Shown here in pieces: positions 17,842 to 26,418 of a stretch of 64,000 nt of DNA. Under the pieces are notes generated by a model. That model saw only the letters and a program-made list of their open reading frames with translations, did not search any database and was not told the origin of the DNA. The translations under genes and the position numbers were made by a program. Positions within the stretch are counted from its first letter, which is position 1. The number at the start of each line of letters is the position of its first letter. The DNA is from Scleromatobacter humisilvae (GTDB taxonomy: Bacteria > Pseudomonadota > Gammaproteobacteria > Burkholderiales > Burkholderiaceae_C), in assembly GCF_023231945.1 (NCBI RefSeq), contig NZ_JAJLJH010000001.1, forward strand, positions 1,302,001 through 1,366,000, read 5' to 3'.

Positions 17842-19107
17842 TCAGGCGTGCGACATCGACTCGCGCCGACCCTTGGCGGAGACGTGTTCCGTCGCCTCCG
17901 TCGTGCTGGCCCGCAGGCACTCGATGAACGCCGTATGCGCCTGCGTCGGCAACCAGTCGTGCCGCGTCGTAACGCCTTTCAGGAGGACATCGTCGAGCGA
18001 CGAGCAGCGCAATGCGACCAGCATACCCTGCTCGAGGTCGTTGCGCACTTCGGAGCGCGTCATCAGCGTGACGGCGTCAGAGCCCATCAGCAGCGCGCGA
18101 CCCATGCCCAGCGAGGACGTCTCCAGGTTGAATCGTGGTTGCGCCGCCATGCCCTCGAAGATGGCCTCGATGCGGTTGCGCCGCGGCGTGCCCGGCGACG
18201 GCACCACCCATTGGCAGTCCAGCAGGTCGGGCGGCGCGACCTCAGCCAGCTTCGCCAGCGGATGCCCGGGGCGTGCCACCAGACAGTAGCTGTCGCGAAA
18301 CAGCAGATCCTCGCGAACGCCGGCGGGCGTGCCGGCGCGACGGAGCATGCCGAAGATCATGTCGATGCGGCTGTTGTGAAGATCGGCCAGCAGCGCGTGG
18401 TATTCGCTCGAGACCAGGCGCACCTTGACGCTCGGATGCAGGGCCATGAAACGGCGCGTCGCCTCGGCCAGTTCCTGCGAGCCCGCCATCGGCAGGGCGC
18501 CGACCACCAGTTCCAGGTCCTCGGCGCCGGCCTCCAGCAGGATCTCGCCGCGCGCCAGCTCGATCTCGCGGATCGCGCGGCGGAACTCGCGGCCGAGCAT
18601 TTCGCCGGTCTTGTTGGGAATCGGCCCCTTGGCGGTGCGATCGAACAGCGGCTTGCCGAGCGCGCCCTCGAGCGAGCGCGCGGAGCGCAGCAGCGACGCG
18701 GGCGAGAGCTCGAGGCTGCGCGCGATCTCCTCGACGCGCCCGAGCTCGCTCGCGACGATGAAGGATCGCAGTTGGGTGCCCGTCATCAGGCGGTCGACGT
18801 GCGTCGCTGCGCGACCGGTGCCGCCCTCCTGGCGGCCGAGCACGTGCGCGACGGCACCGTCGAGGATCTCGAAGAAGCGGTCGATCCGCAGCAGGTAGCG
18901 CCGGCCCAGCGGCGTGGGATACGTGCCGGTCGCGCAGCGCTCGAAGATCGGCGTGCCGATCTCCGCCTCGAGGTTGGCGACGGCCTGCGTGACGGTCGGC
19001 TGCGAGGCGCACAGCTCGCGTGATGCGCTGCTGACGCCGCCCATCCGCCCGATCACCTGCACCATCCTCAGATGGCGGAGGTTGGGTGTTTCGGCGAACT
19101 GGAACAT
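17842..19107 (-). CDS. LysR-type regulator with two tandem HTH domains
   Basis: A 421-residue regulator, about 120 longer than an ordinary LysR protein. Residues 10-71 are a LysR HTH (GGVSSASRELCASQPTVTQA, then VANLEAEIGTPIFER). Residues 113-174 are a second, complete copy (LRSFIVASELGRVEEIARSL, SLLRSARSLEGALGKPLFDR). A LysR substrate-binding domain follows (about 190-400; HPLAKLAEV). The start at 19107 has AGGAGG very close upstream. It is divergent from the aldehyde dehydrogenase gene. Their shared intergenic region holds a double operator resembling those at the catabolic promoters 9 kb away, so it is the best candidate regulator of the cluster. Confidence 0.85.
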   Translation of the reverse strand: MFQFAETPNLRHLRMVQVIGRMGGVSSASRELCASQPTVTQAVANLEAEIGTPIFERCATGTYPTPLGRRYLLRIDRFFEILDGAVAHVLGRQEGGTGRAATHVDRLMTGTQLRSFIVASELGRVEEIARSLELSPASLLRSARSLEGALGKPLFDRTAKGPIPNKTGEMLGREFRRAIREIELARGEILLEAGAEDLELVVGALPMAGSQELAEATRRFMALHPSVKVRLVSSEYHALLADLHNSRIDMIFGMLRRAGTPAGVREDLLFRDSYCLVARPGHPLAKLAEVAPPDLLDCQWVVPSPGTPRRNRIEAIFEGMAAQPRFNLETSSLGMGRALLMGSDAVTLMTRSEVRNDLEQGMLVALRCSSLDDVLLKGVTTRHDWLPTQAHTAFIECLRASTTEATEHVSAKGRRESMSHA

Positions 19108-19175
19108 GGCCTCCTGTCGACCTTCTGGTGCAAGCGCGGTCAATATGACAGCTGCATCGAATCTTAGTCCAGGGT

Positions 19176-19220
19176 CATAGGATTTGGTCCCATTGGTTCT
19201 TCTTCCAGGCCATTGGATTT
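19176..19220 (+). promoter_or_regulatory. Composite CAT(A/T)GG operator beside the tandem-HTH LysR gene
   Basis: Three similar half-sites occur on the plus strand: CATAGGATTT (19176), CATTGGTTCT (19191) and CATTGGATTT (19211). The last two are 20 bp apart, the spacing also seen at 28679/28699. The flanks GGTCC and AGGC are shared with the copy at 28673. A TAAGAT -10-like element for the LysR gene lies at 19163-19168 on the minus strand, suggesting autoregulation as well as control of the dehydrogenase. Confidence 0.55.
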
Positions 19221-19353
19221 CGGCGCGGCGGAATCGATCAAGGGCGGAATGCCCGCACACTTCCGGCATCAAAAGGCATTACGCCGGGTCGCGCTGGGTC
19301 ATCGAGAACCTGACACGCCGTCGACCCCGCGACTTCGAACCAGAGGACCCCCG

Positions 19354-20877
19354 ATGCGCCCCAGCCCTTCCTTCGCCCCACACGGCAGGCACTTCGTGGC
19401 CGGCGAGCTGAAGTCGACCGACTCGACCTTTGCCTCGGCGCCCGCCTGGGGCCCGTCGCATGACTTCAACGTCGGCACGCCGGCGCTGGTCGACGAGGCC
19501 TGCCGACACGCCGAGGAAGCCGCCTGGTCGTTCGGCGACAGCACTCGCGAGGAGCGCGCCGTACTGCTCGAGACGATCGCCGACGAGATCGAGGCGCGCG
19601 CCGATGCCATCACCGAGATCGGCTCGCAGGAGACCGGCCTGCCCGCGGCCCGATTGGTCGGCGAGCGCGGGCGCACGGTGGCGCAGCTGCGCCTGTTTGC
19701 CACGCACATCCGGCAAGGCGACTACCTCGATCGCCGCCACGACGTCGCGCTGCCCGAGCGCCAGCCACCGCGCCCGGAGCTGCGGCTCGTGCAGCGACCC
19801 ATCGGTCCCGTCGCGGTCTTCGGTGCGTCGAACTTTCCCCTCGCGTTCTCGGTGGCCGGCGGCGACACGGCGTCGGCGCTGGCCGCGGGCTGTCCGGTGG
19901 TGGTCAAGGGGCACTCCGCGCATCCGGGGACGTCCGAGATCGTCGCCGAGGCGGTGCGTGCCGCGGTCGAACGCTGCGGCGTCCACGCGGGCGTGTTCTC
20001 GCTGATCCAGGGTGGCAAGCGCGACGTCGGCGAGGCGCTCGTGCAGCATCCGCTGATCCGCGCGGTCGGCTTCACCGGATCGCTGGGCGGCGGGCGGGCG
20101 TTGTTCGATCTCTGCGCGTCGCGTCCCGAGCCCATCCCTTTCTTCGGTGAGCTGGGCTCGGTCAATCCGATGTTCGTCCTGCCCGCGGCGCTGGCGACGC
20201 GCGGCACCGCGATCGCCGAGGGCTGGGCCGCGTCGCTGACGCTCGGTGCGGGCCAGTTCTGCACCAATCCCGGCATCGCGGTGCTGCCGTCCGGCGCGGC
20301 GGCGGACGCGTTCGTGGACGCCGTGGCCTCGGCGCTGGGCCGCGTGCAGCCGCAGGCCATGCTGACCGACGGCATCGCCACCGCCTTCCGCGCCGGGCGC
20401 GATCGCATCGCCGACTCGCGCGACGTGCAGGCCGTCTTCAGCGCCGCCTGCGCCCGGCGCGACGCGGCGCCGAGCCTGTTCGCGACCAGCGCGCGCGCCT
20501 GGCTGGCTGACCACGCCTTGTCCGAGGAGGTGTTCGGCCCGCTGGGCCTGGTCGTGCGCGCGAGCGATGTGGACGAAATGCGCCAGGTCGCGCGCCTACT
20601 GCGCGGCCAGCTGACGGCGACCATCCACCTGGACGCGGCCGACGCCGACGCGGCGCATGCGCTGCTGCCCATCCTCGAGCGCAAGGCCGGCCGCGTCCTC
20701 GCCAACGGCTTCCCGACCGGCGTCGAGGTGTGCGACGCGATGGTGCACGGCGGCCCGTACCCGGCGTCGACCAACTTCGGGGCGACCTCGGTCGGCACCC
20801 TGTCCATCCGCCGCTGGCTGCGTCCCGTCTGCTACCAGAACTTTCCCGAACAGATGCTTCCGGGCGATCTGCGCTGA
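19354..20877 (+). CDS. NADP-type aldehyde dehydrogenase, 2,5-dioxovalerate (ketoglutarate semialdehyde) dehydrogenase-like
   Basis: A 507-residue cytoplasmic dehydrogenase of the ALDH superfamily. Catalytic and cofactor residues are N160 (FGASNFPLAFS), K185 (VVVKGHSAHPG), E266 (FFGELGSVNP) and C303 (GAGQFCTNPG). The FGASNFPLAFSVAGGDTASA and KGHSAHPGT strings are characteristic of the alpha-ketoglutaric semialdehyde dehydrogenase branch, which oxidises the terminal semialdehyde in sugar-acid and related routes to 2-oxoglutarate. AGAGGA precedes the ATG at 19354. It is divergent from the tandem-HTH LysR gene and 28 nt ahead of an MFS gene, so it may be an accessory step of the catabolic cluster. 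Confidence 0.88.
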   Translation: MRPSPSFAPHGRHFVAGELKSTDSTFASAPAWGPSHDFNVGTPALVDEACRHAEEAAWSFGDSTREERAVLLETIADEIEARADAITEIGSQETGLPAARLVGERGRTVAQLRLFATHIRQGDYLDRRHDVALPERQPPRPELRLVQRPIGPVAVFGASNFPLAFSVAGGDTASALAAGCPVVVKGHSAHPGTSEIVAEAVRAAVERCGVHAGVFSLIQGGKRDVGEALVQHPLIRAVGFTGSLGGGRALFDLCASRPEPIPFFGELGSVNPMFVLPAALATRGTAIAEGWAASLTLGAGQFCTNPGIAVLPSGAAADAFVDAVASALGRVQPQAMLTDGIATAFRAGRDRIADSRDVQAVFSAACARRDAAPSLFATSARAWLADHALSEEVFGPLGLVVRASDVDEMRQVARLLRGQLTATIHLDAADADAAHALLPILERKAGRVLANGFPTGVEVCDAMVHGGPYPASTNFGATSVGTLSIRRWLRPVCYQNFPEQMLPGDLR

Positions 20878-20905
20878 CAGCGCATCGCCAGACGCGGGGA
20901 AGGCC

Positions 20906-22156
20906 GTGCCGGTTTCTCGTCGATCGCTTCCCGCGCCGCTGCGCGTGCTGCTCGGAACGCAGCTGGGCCCGTTCTATGCGGGCAACGGCCTGTCGCTCGT
21001 CGGCACCTGGATGCAGCGCACCGCCTGCGGCTGGCTGGTGTGGGACTGGACGCATTCGGCGTTCTGGCTGGGCATCCTCTCGGCCGGCGACCTGCTGCCC
21101 GGCGTCGTCGTCGGCCCCTTCGCCGGCGTGGCGGCCGATCGCTGGGATCGCCTGCGCCAGAACGTGCTGGCCCAGATCGCGTCGGCCGTGCTGGCAGCGC
21201 TCACCGCGATCCTGTTGGCGACGAACCACCTGGGCCTGGTGAGCATCGTGCTGCTGGTGACGGCCCAGGGCACGCTCACCGCGGCAATCCAGCCCGCGCG
21301 CATGGCGATGGTGCAGCAGATCGTCGCGCGCGAGGACATGGGCACCGCCGTCGCGCTCAACTCGGTCATCGTCAACCTCACGCGCATGATCGGCCCCGCG
21401 GTGGCCGGCGCCATGATCCTGCACGCGGACATCGTCTGGATCTTCACCGTCAACGCGGCGGTCACCTTCGGCTTCGTGCTGATCCTGGCCACGCTGCGCA
21501 TCGCGCCGCACGTGCGGCCGCCGGGTCGCCGCGGATTCCTCGGCGACATGGCCGACGGCTTCACGCACATCCTGCGCGACCAGGCGCTGTGGTTGATCCT
21601 GCTGGCGATGCTGTGCGGCGGCTCCATCGTGCGGGCCATGATGGAACTGATCCCGGCCATCGCCGCGGGCACCTTCCGGCAGAACGCGACGGGACTGGCC
21701 GTGCTGACCAGCGCCGCAGCGTTCGGCGCGGTGACGTCGGGCCTGGTGATGGGGCGCGTGCGCGCGTCCAACATGCTCTACGGCGTGCTGCTGTGGTGGG
21801 GCCTCGGCGCGGTCGCCGCGATGGTGCTGACGCAGGCCCGCGGCCCCGTGCTGGCCGTCGCGGCCGCCGTCGTGCTCGGCGCCGCGATCACGCGCGGCCT
21901 TGTGTCCACGCAAACCTTCGTGCAGCTGACGACGCCCGACGCGCTGCGCGGCCGCGTGCTCGGCGTGCACGGCATCATCGCGCGCGGCAGCCCGGCGCTG
22001 GGTGCGCTCGTGATCGGACTGGCGGCCGATCGCATCGGCCTCGCGCGCGCGGTCGAGGTGTCGTCCGGCGCGCTGCTGCTGTCGCTCGTCGCGCTCGTGC
22101 CGCGAACGCGCAACGCGGCGGCCAAGGTCGACGCGGCGGCGTCGCGGTCGTTCTGA
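20906..22156 (+). CDS. MFS transporter (MFS_3 / DHA3-like)
   Basis: A 416-residue, 12-helix major facilitator of the enterobactin-exporter-like MFS_3 group. Recognisable parts are GNGLSLVGTWMQRTACGWLV, FAGVAADRWDRLRQ, LNSVIVNLTRMIGPAVAG and TPDALRGRVLGVHGII. GTG at 20906 is taken as the start because GGGGAAGG lies just upstream and the helix begins promptly. It follows the aldehyde dehydrogenase by 28 nt, probably in one operon. Members usually export drugs or metabolites; here it may export a toxic intermediate, but the substrate is unknown. Confidence 0.85.
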   Translation: MPVSRRSLPAPLRVLLGTQLGPFYAGNGLSLVGTWMQRTACGWLVWDWTHSAFWLGILSAGDLLPGVVVGPFAGVAADRWDRLRQNVLAQIASAVLAALTAILLATNHLGLVSIVLLVTAQGTLTAAIQPARMAMVQQIVAREDMGTAVALNSVIVNLTRMIGPAVAGAMILHADIVWIFTVNAAVTFGFVLILATLRIAPHVRPPGRRGFLGDMADGFTHILRDQALWLILLAMLCGGSIVRAMMELIPAIAAGTFRQNATGLAVLTSAAAFGAVTSGLVMGRVRASNMLYGVLLWWGLGAVAAMVLTQARGPVLAVAAAVVLGAAITRGLVSTQTFVQLTTPDALRGRVLGVHGIIARGSPALGALVIGLAADRIGLARAVEVSSGALLLSLVALVPRTRNAAAKVDAAASRSF

Positions 22157-22184
22157 CACTTCGGACTCCGGGGCGCAAAAGACT

Positions 22185-22226
22185 TCGCCCTCGTCGCCAC
22201 GCCGGACGGCGCGACGACGAGGGCGA
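22185..22226. terminator. Bidirectional terminator between convergent operons
   Basis: TCGCCCTCGTCG (22185-22196) and CGACGAGGGCGA (22215-22226) give a perfect 12-bp stem with an 18-nt loop. On the minus strand the hairpin is followed by GTCTTTTG, a short U-tract. It separates the MFS gene (plus) from the six-gene catabolic operon (minus). Confidence 0.75.
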
Positions 22227-22240
22227 GTTCGCGGCGCCGC

Positions 22241-23128
22241 TTAGCCCAGGCTGCCCGTGACGTCGTCGAAGAACTCGTCGACCGTCAGGCGGCGCGGGAT
22301 GATCTTCTGGTCGAGCGCCCAGTCGATCGCCAGCTGGATGCCCTTGCGGTTGGCCTCGAGGCCGATGGGCGGGAACACGGCCGGCACCGGCGGATCGGCC
22401 AGTTGCCGGCTCTCGACGATCATGCGGTACAGCTCGCGCACGATCTCGGGATGCTTCTTCGACAGCTCCGCATGCACGACGAACATGTGGTTGATCGGCA
22501 CGACGCCCTCGCGCGCGTACCAGGCCTTGGCGGCGTTCATCGCGTCAGGCACCAGCGTGCGCACGCGCGGATCCTTGGGCATGTCCTCGCCCAGCAGCGC
22601 GGCGGCGAGCCCGCCGTTCATCATCATGTCCGGGATCGACGCGCCCTTGGGCAGCCGCGTGCAGTTGGCGGGGTCGCTGTATTCGGCGAGGTGGCCGTCG
22701 CCCAGCGTCATCCACCGCACCTTGTCGAGATCCACGCCGTACTCGTGGCGCAGGATGCCACGGATCCACAGCGCGGTGGTCTGCGTGTAGGTGCGCACGC
22801 CGACCTGGCGGCCTTCGATGTCCTTCGGGTCGAGATGGCCGAAGTCGATGTTGAAGCCAGCGCAGTGATGCTGGAAGCGGCCGGAGATCGGCGTCGGCAG
22901 CAGCACGTAGGGCTTGCCGTAGGCCCTGGCCTGCAGCAGCGTGACGATGGCCAGCTCGCCGGCGTCGAACTGGTTCTCGCGCACCATGGCCTTGAAGCCG
23001 TTGTGCGCGGGCGTGGGCCCGCAGAAGTCGAGTGCGACCTTGTCGGAGCTCGCACGGCCGTCGCGCAGGGCCTTGGTGACCGCGTATTCGGCGAGGTTGA
23101 CGCGCAGCGTCGGGATCGTGGAATTCAT
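22241..23128 (-). CDS. 4,5-dihydroxyphthalate decarboxylase-family protein (paralogue B)
   Basis: A 295-residue protein with the periplasmic-binding-protein-like fold of the Pht5/4,5-dihydroxyphthalate decarboxylase family. Family signatures are RENQFDAGELAIVTLLQARAYG, YVLLPTPISGRFQHH, DIEGRQVGVRTYTQTTALW and LTVDEFFDD. It has no signal peptide, so it should be cytoplasmic, which favours an enzyme over a transport receptor. It is the last gene of the six-gene minus operon and a diverged paralogue of the first gene (27458-28429). The substrate is not identified; a decarboxylase or binding role cannot be separated by sequence alone. Confidence 0.7.
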   Translation of the reverse strand: MNSTIPTLRVNLAEYAVTKALRDGRASSDKVALDFCGPTPAHNGFKAMVRENQFDAGELAIVTLLQARAYGKPYVLLPTPISGRFQHHCAGFNIDFGHLDPKDIEGRQVGVRTYTQTTALWIRGILRHEYGVDLDKVRWMTLGDGHLAEYSDPANCTRLPKGASIPDMMMNGGLAAALLGEDMPKDPRVRTLVPDAMNAAKAWYAREGVVPINHMFVVHAELSKKHPEIVRELYRMIVESRQLADPPVPAVFPPIGLEANRKGIQLAIDWALDQKIIPRRLTVDEFFDDVTGSLG

Positions 23129-23145
23129 GTCGGATGTCTCCTGGA

Positions 23146-24693
23146 TCAGAGGCGAACCACGATCAGCTTCGGACCGCGTTCGCGCGTGGAATCGACCATC
23201 GCCTTGTGGAAGTCCTCGGCCGTGTCGACCGCGACGCTGGGCACGCCCATGCTCCTGGCCATGGCCTGCCAGTCGATGCACGGCTGGTCGATGTCGATCA
23301 TGGAAAGCGCGCGCGCACCCGGCGAGCCCGCGCCCATGTTGGCGTACTCGGCCTTGAGGATCGCGTAGCTGTTGTTGGCGAAGATGATGGTGGTGACGTC
23401 CAGCTGCTCGCGGGCCTGCGTCCACAGCGACTGGATCGTGTACATCGCGCTGCCGTCGCCCACCATGCAGAACACGCGGCGATCCGGACATGCCAGCGCC
23501 GCGCCGGTGGCCACGGGCGTCGCGTAGCCGATCGAGCCGCCCATGTTGTTGATCAGGTCGTGCGGCAGCGCGCCCATCGTGTGGCCCATGGACTCGCGGC
23601 CTGTGGTCAGCGACTCGTCGACGAGGATCGCGTTCTCCGGCAGTGCCGCGGCGAGCGCGTGCGCGATCGAGAGCGGATTGAGCGCCCCGCTGGGGGCGGG
23701 CGTCTCGATGCGTTCCTGCCGCCTCGGCGCGGTGCCGGTCGCGCCCAGCGCCTCCAGCAGCATCTCGAAGGCCAGCGCGCTGTCCTCGTCGGCTTCGACC
23801 AGCGGATGCACCAGCGTGCCCTCGGCCTTGAGCAGGCTGGGCTTGTCCGGATACGCGAAGAACGCGACGGGTTCGGCGGTTTCCACCGTCACGATGTGCC
23901 TGAACGCCTCGAGGAATGCCATCGCCTGCGGTACGGCATACGGTATGCGCTCGATCGGCGTGCGGCCGGCACCGCGCTCGATGCGCGCGGTGAAGAACTG
24001 CGAGCCGAGCCGGGCGCCGGTGGCGGCGGCGATCCGGCCCGCGCGCTCCAGCGCGACGCCGCGCGTGGCCTTGTTGGCGAGGATGATCAGCGTCGGCTCG
24101 CCGGAGCGCAGCACCCTGGCCACATGTTCCACCCGGGCGAACGAGGGCGTCTTGCGCGCCGCGCGCGCGCGGACGGGCAGGACGGCCGAGCCGGCCTGCT
24201 GCCACGACGTGTCGCCGGGCAGGATTAGCGTGGCGATCTTGCCGGGATGCTCCGAGGCATGCGCCACCGCATTGGCCGTGTCCCAGGCGATAGTGTCGGC
24301 CGCGTCGGCACGCCGGACCCAGTGGCTCAGCGGCCGCGCCAGCCCCTCGATGTCGGACGTCAGCGGAGGGTCGTACTTCAGGTGCGAGGCTGAATGCTCG
24401 CCCACGATGTTGACCATGCCCGACGACGCGCGCTTGGCGTTGTGGATGTTGGCCAGGCCGTTGGCCAGGCCCGGGCCCAGGTGCAGCAGCGTCGAGGCCG
24501 GCGTGTCCTTCATGCGGTACCAGCCGTCGGCCGCACCGGTGCACACGCCCTCGAACAGGCACAGCACGCTGCGCATCCTCTCGTTGTTGCCGAGCGCCGC
24601 CAGGAAATGCATCTCCGACGTGCCTGGGTTGGCGAAGCAGATGTCGACGCCCTGGCCGACCAGCGTGTTGACGAGGCTCTCCGCGCCGTTCAT
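23146..24693 (-). CDS. Thiamine-diphosphate-dependent enzyme (IlvB / benzoylformate decarboxylase-like)
   Basis: A 515-residue three-domain ThDP enzyme. The N-terminal pyrimidine-binding domain has the cofactor-activating E48 (LCLFEGVCTGAADGW). The C-terminal domain has the metal/ThDP motif GDGSAMYT ending about 25 residues later in NNSYAI. It is shorter than acetolactate synthase and lacks an obvious FAD-binding central domain, favouring a 2-oxoacid decarboxylase or lyase. It lies 4 nt downstream of the aldolase gene and 17 nt upstream of the next. In this operon it could decarboxylate or ligate a 2-oxoacid released by the aldolase; this is inference. Confidence 0.82.
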   Translation of the reverse strand: MNGAESLVNTLVGQGVDICFANPGTSEMHFLAALGNNERMRSVLCLFEGVCTGAADGWYRMKDTPASTLLHLGPGLANGLANIHNAKRASSGMVNIVGEHSASHLKYDPPLTSDIEGLARPLSHWVRRADAADTIAWDTANAVAHASEHPGKIATLILPGDTSWQQAGSAVLPVRARAARKTPSFARVEHVARVLRSGEPTLIILANKATRGVALERAGRIAAATGARLGSQFFTARIERGAGRTPIERIPYAVPQAMAFLEAFRHIVTVETAEPVAFFAYPDKPSLLKAEGTLVHPLVEADEDSALAFEMLLEALGATGTAPRRQERIETPAPSGALNPLSIAHALAAALPENAILVDESLTTGRESMGHTMGALPHDLINNMGGSIGYATPVATGAALACPDRRVFCMVGDGSAMYTIQSLWTQAREQLDVTTIIFANNSYAILKAEYANMGAGSPGARALSMIDIDQPCIDWQAMARSMGVPSVAVDTAEDFHKAMVDSTRERGPKLIVVRL

Positions 24694-24697
24694 GGCG

Positions 24698-25555
24698 TCA
24701 GTACCCGGCCAGGTCGCGCGCGAGGCTGACGACGCCGTAGGTGCGCTGCGGCGCCGAAAGCAGGATGCGGTAGCCCTCGTCCATCAAGCGCCGATGGTTC
24801 TTTGCCGTGACGTGCGGGTTGCCGACCACCACCTTGTGCTTGTGGCAGGTCTCGACGATGCGGCGCATCGCGTCCTGCACCTCGGGATGCTCGTACTGCC
24901 GGGGGTATCCAAGTGCCTGGCTGAGGTCGCCCTCGCCGATGAGGATGAAGCCGATGCCCGGGACGTTCCCGAGGATGTCGTCGAGGTTCTCGATCGCTTC
25001 CGGGCTCTCGCACATCAGGCCGACGACGATCTCGCCCTCCGGGGCCAGCGGCCAGACGTCGGCCTTCCTGTAGTAGTCGGCCATGGACAGGCCCCAGTAG
25101 CGCGCCGCGTTGGCCGGGCCGTCGCCGCGCACGCCCTTGGGCTCGTACAGCGCCGCGCCCTTCGGACGGGCGTAGCGGCACGAGGCCACCGCGTTGCAGG
25201 CCTGTTCGACCGTCGCGATGTGCGGCCAGATCACGCCGTAGCAGCCGCGATCGAGCACCTGCTTGGCGAACGACTGGTTCATCTCGACGCCGTTGGCCGG
25301 GATGCGCGCGATCGGCGTCACCTGCGGCGCGATCGCACCCGATTCCGCGATCTGCTTGCGACTGAGCATGTACTGCATCGCGTCGCCCAGCGCCGAGACG
25401 TCGTACGGGTTGTGTTCCATCTCGAAGACGATGCCGTCATACGGCGCGTCGCTCATCTCGATGGCGGTTTGCTTGTCGAGCTTGGCGAAGGCCATGTGCG
25501 CGGCCTTGCCCGATTCGAGGGCGCGGATGATGCCGTTCAGGCGGGTCGTGGTCAT
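24698..25555 (-). CDS. HpcH/HpaI-family aldolase with altered metal site
   Basis: A 285-residue class II pyruvate-type aldolase relative, expected to cleave 4-hydroxy-2-oxo acids to pyruvate or oxaloacetate plus a carbonyl product. Family landmarks are FEMEHNPYD (H48), ARIPANG (R84), GVIWPHIATVEQA, MCESPEA (metal ligand E183) and GEGDLSQALGYP. The Asp of the usual GVDxxFIG motif is Gly202 here (PGIGFILIG), so one expected metal ligand is missing. It lies between the LigI-like amidohydrolase and the ThDP enzyme. In the protocatechuate 4,5-cleavage route an aldolase step follows LigJ, which supports the assignment of role. Confidence 0.78.
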   Translation of the reverse strand: MTTTRLNGIIRALESGKAAHMAFAKLDKQTAIEMSDAPYDGIVFEMEHNPYDVSALGDAMQYMLSRKQIAESGAIAPQVTPIARIPANGVEMNQSFAKQVLDRGCYGVIWPHIATVEQACNAVASCRYARPKGAALYEPKGVRGDGPANAARYWGLSMADYYRKADVWPLAPEGEIVVGLMCESPEAIENLDDILGNVPGIGFILIGEGDLSQALGYPRQYEHPEVQDAMRRIVETCHKHKVVVGNPHVTAKNHRRLMDEGYRILLSAPQRTYGVVSLARDLAGY

Positions 25556-25571
25556 GGGAGTCCTTCGCGCT

Positions 25572-26417
25572 TCAGGCGAGCGCCGGGTAGAGTCGTTGGG
25601 CGGTCTTGCCGAAGAGCCAGATGCGGTCTTCTTCGCTCAGGCTCGCGAGGCCGGCCTGAGCCTCGGCGAGGATCCCGCTCAGCTTGCCGGGCGAAGTCGG
25701 GAAGTTCGAACCCCAGGCCATGCGCTGTGCGCCGAAGGCCTGCACCACCTTCGCGAAGAAGCTCTCGGCGCTGGCCTTTTCCTTCTTCACGTCGCCGAAG
25801 ATGCGCGGCGTGAGCTTCACGAAGATGTTCGGCATGTCGGCGATGTCGAACAGGCTCGCCGCGTTCGCGTACGGCGGCCCGTCGAGGACGTCGGGACGGC
25901 CCAGGTGGTCGAGGATGATGTCGACCGTCGGGAACTTGCGCGCCAGCATCGCCACGTACGGCAGTCCGATCGGACCGGTCTGGATGCACATGGGCAGTTC
26001 GAGTTCGGCGCACATCTCCCAGGCCTTGAACGACTTCGGGTTGTCGAGCTCGCTCGGATCGAAGTCCTTGGTCGAGCCGCCGGTGAAGATGCGCAGGCCC
26101 GCGAGGCCCTTGTCCTTCCAGCCCTTGATCGTGGCGGCGACGTCGTCGGCCAGCATGTCGATGGAGCCGACCGCGACGAGGCGGTCCGCGTAGCGGTTGC
26201 AGCCGTCGACGACGTACGAGTTGTCGAAGCCGTAGGTGGTCGACGAGTGCACGACCGCAGCCTTCGAGACGCCGGCCTCGTCCATCGCGGCGATCAGCGA
26301 TTCGACGGTGCTCGGGCGCTCCTGCGACCAGTCCGAGCGCTTGCCGAACAGCGGCGCCGGCGGATAGCGCTTCTCGTCGTCGGAGATGATGTGCGGGTGG
26401 ATGTCGATGATGTCCAT
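25572..26417 (-). CDS. LigI-like amidohydrolase (COG3618) A
   Basis: A 281-residue TIM-barrel hydrolase of the amidohydrolase-2 group that includes 2-pyrone-4,6-dicarboxylate lactonase. It begins DIIDIHPHIISDD (HxH metal motif), with IILDHLGRPDVLDGPPY and the terminal WGSNFPTSPG. In LigI the last motif contains a catalytic Asp (GTDWP), whereas here it is Asn. No signal peptide; cytoplasmic. The stop is 1 nt from the LigJ-like start, so the two are tightly coupled. A paralogue lies at 32655-33518. Opening of a lactone to a 4-oxalomesaconate-like acid would feed LigJ; substrate unproven. Confidence 0.8.
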   Translation of the reverse strand: MDIIDIHPHIISDDEKRYPPAPLFGKRSDWSQERPSTVESLIAAMDEAGVSKAAVVHSSTTYGFDNSYVVDGCNRYADRLVAVGSIDMLADDVAATIKGWKDKGLAGLRIFTGGSTKDFDPSELDNPKSFKAWEMCAELELPMCIQTGPIGLPYVAMLARKFPTVDIILDHLGRPDVLDGPPYANAASLFDIADMPNIFVKLTPRIFGDVKKEKASAESFFAKVVQAFGAQRMAWGSNFPTSPGKLSGILAEAQAGLASLSEEDRIWLFGKTAQRLYPALA

Positions 26418-26418
26418 G

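Noticed and set aside
23134-24228. Plus-strand frames opposite the ThDP enzyme gene
   Set aside because: No recognisable domains, and the minus-strand gene is clearly real.
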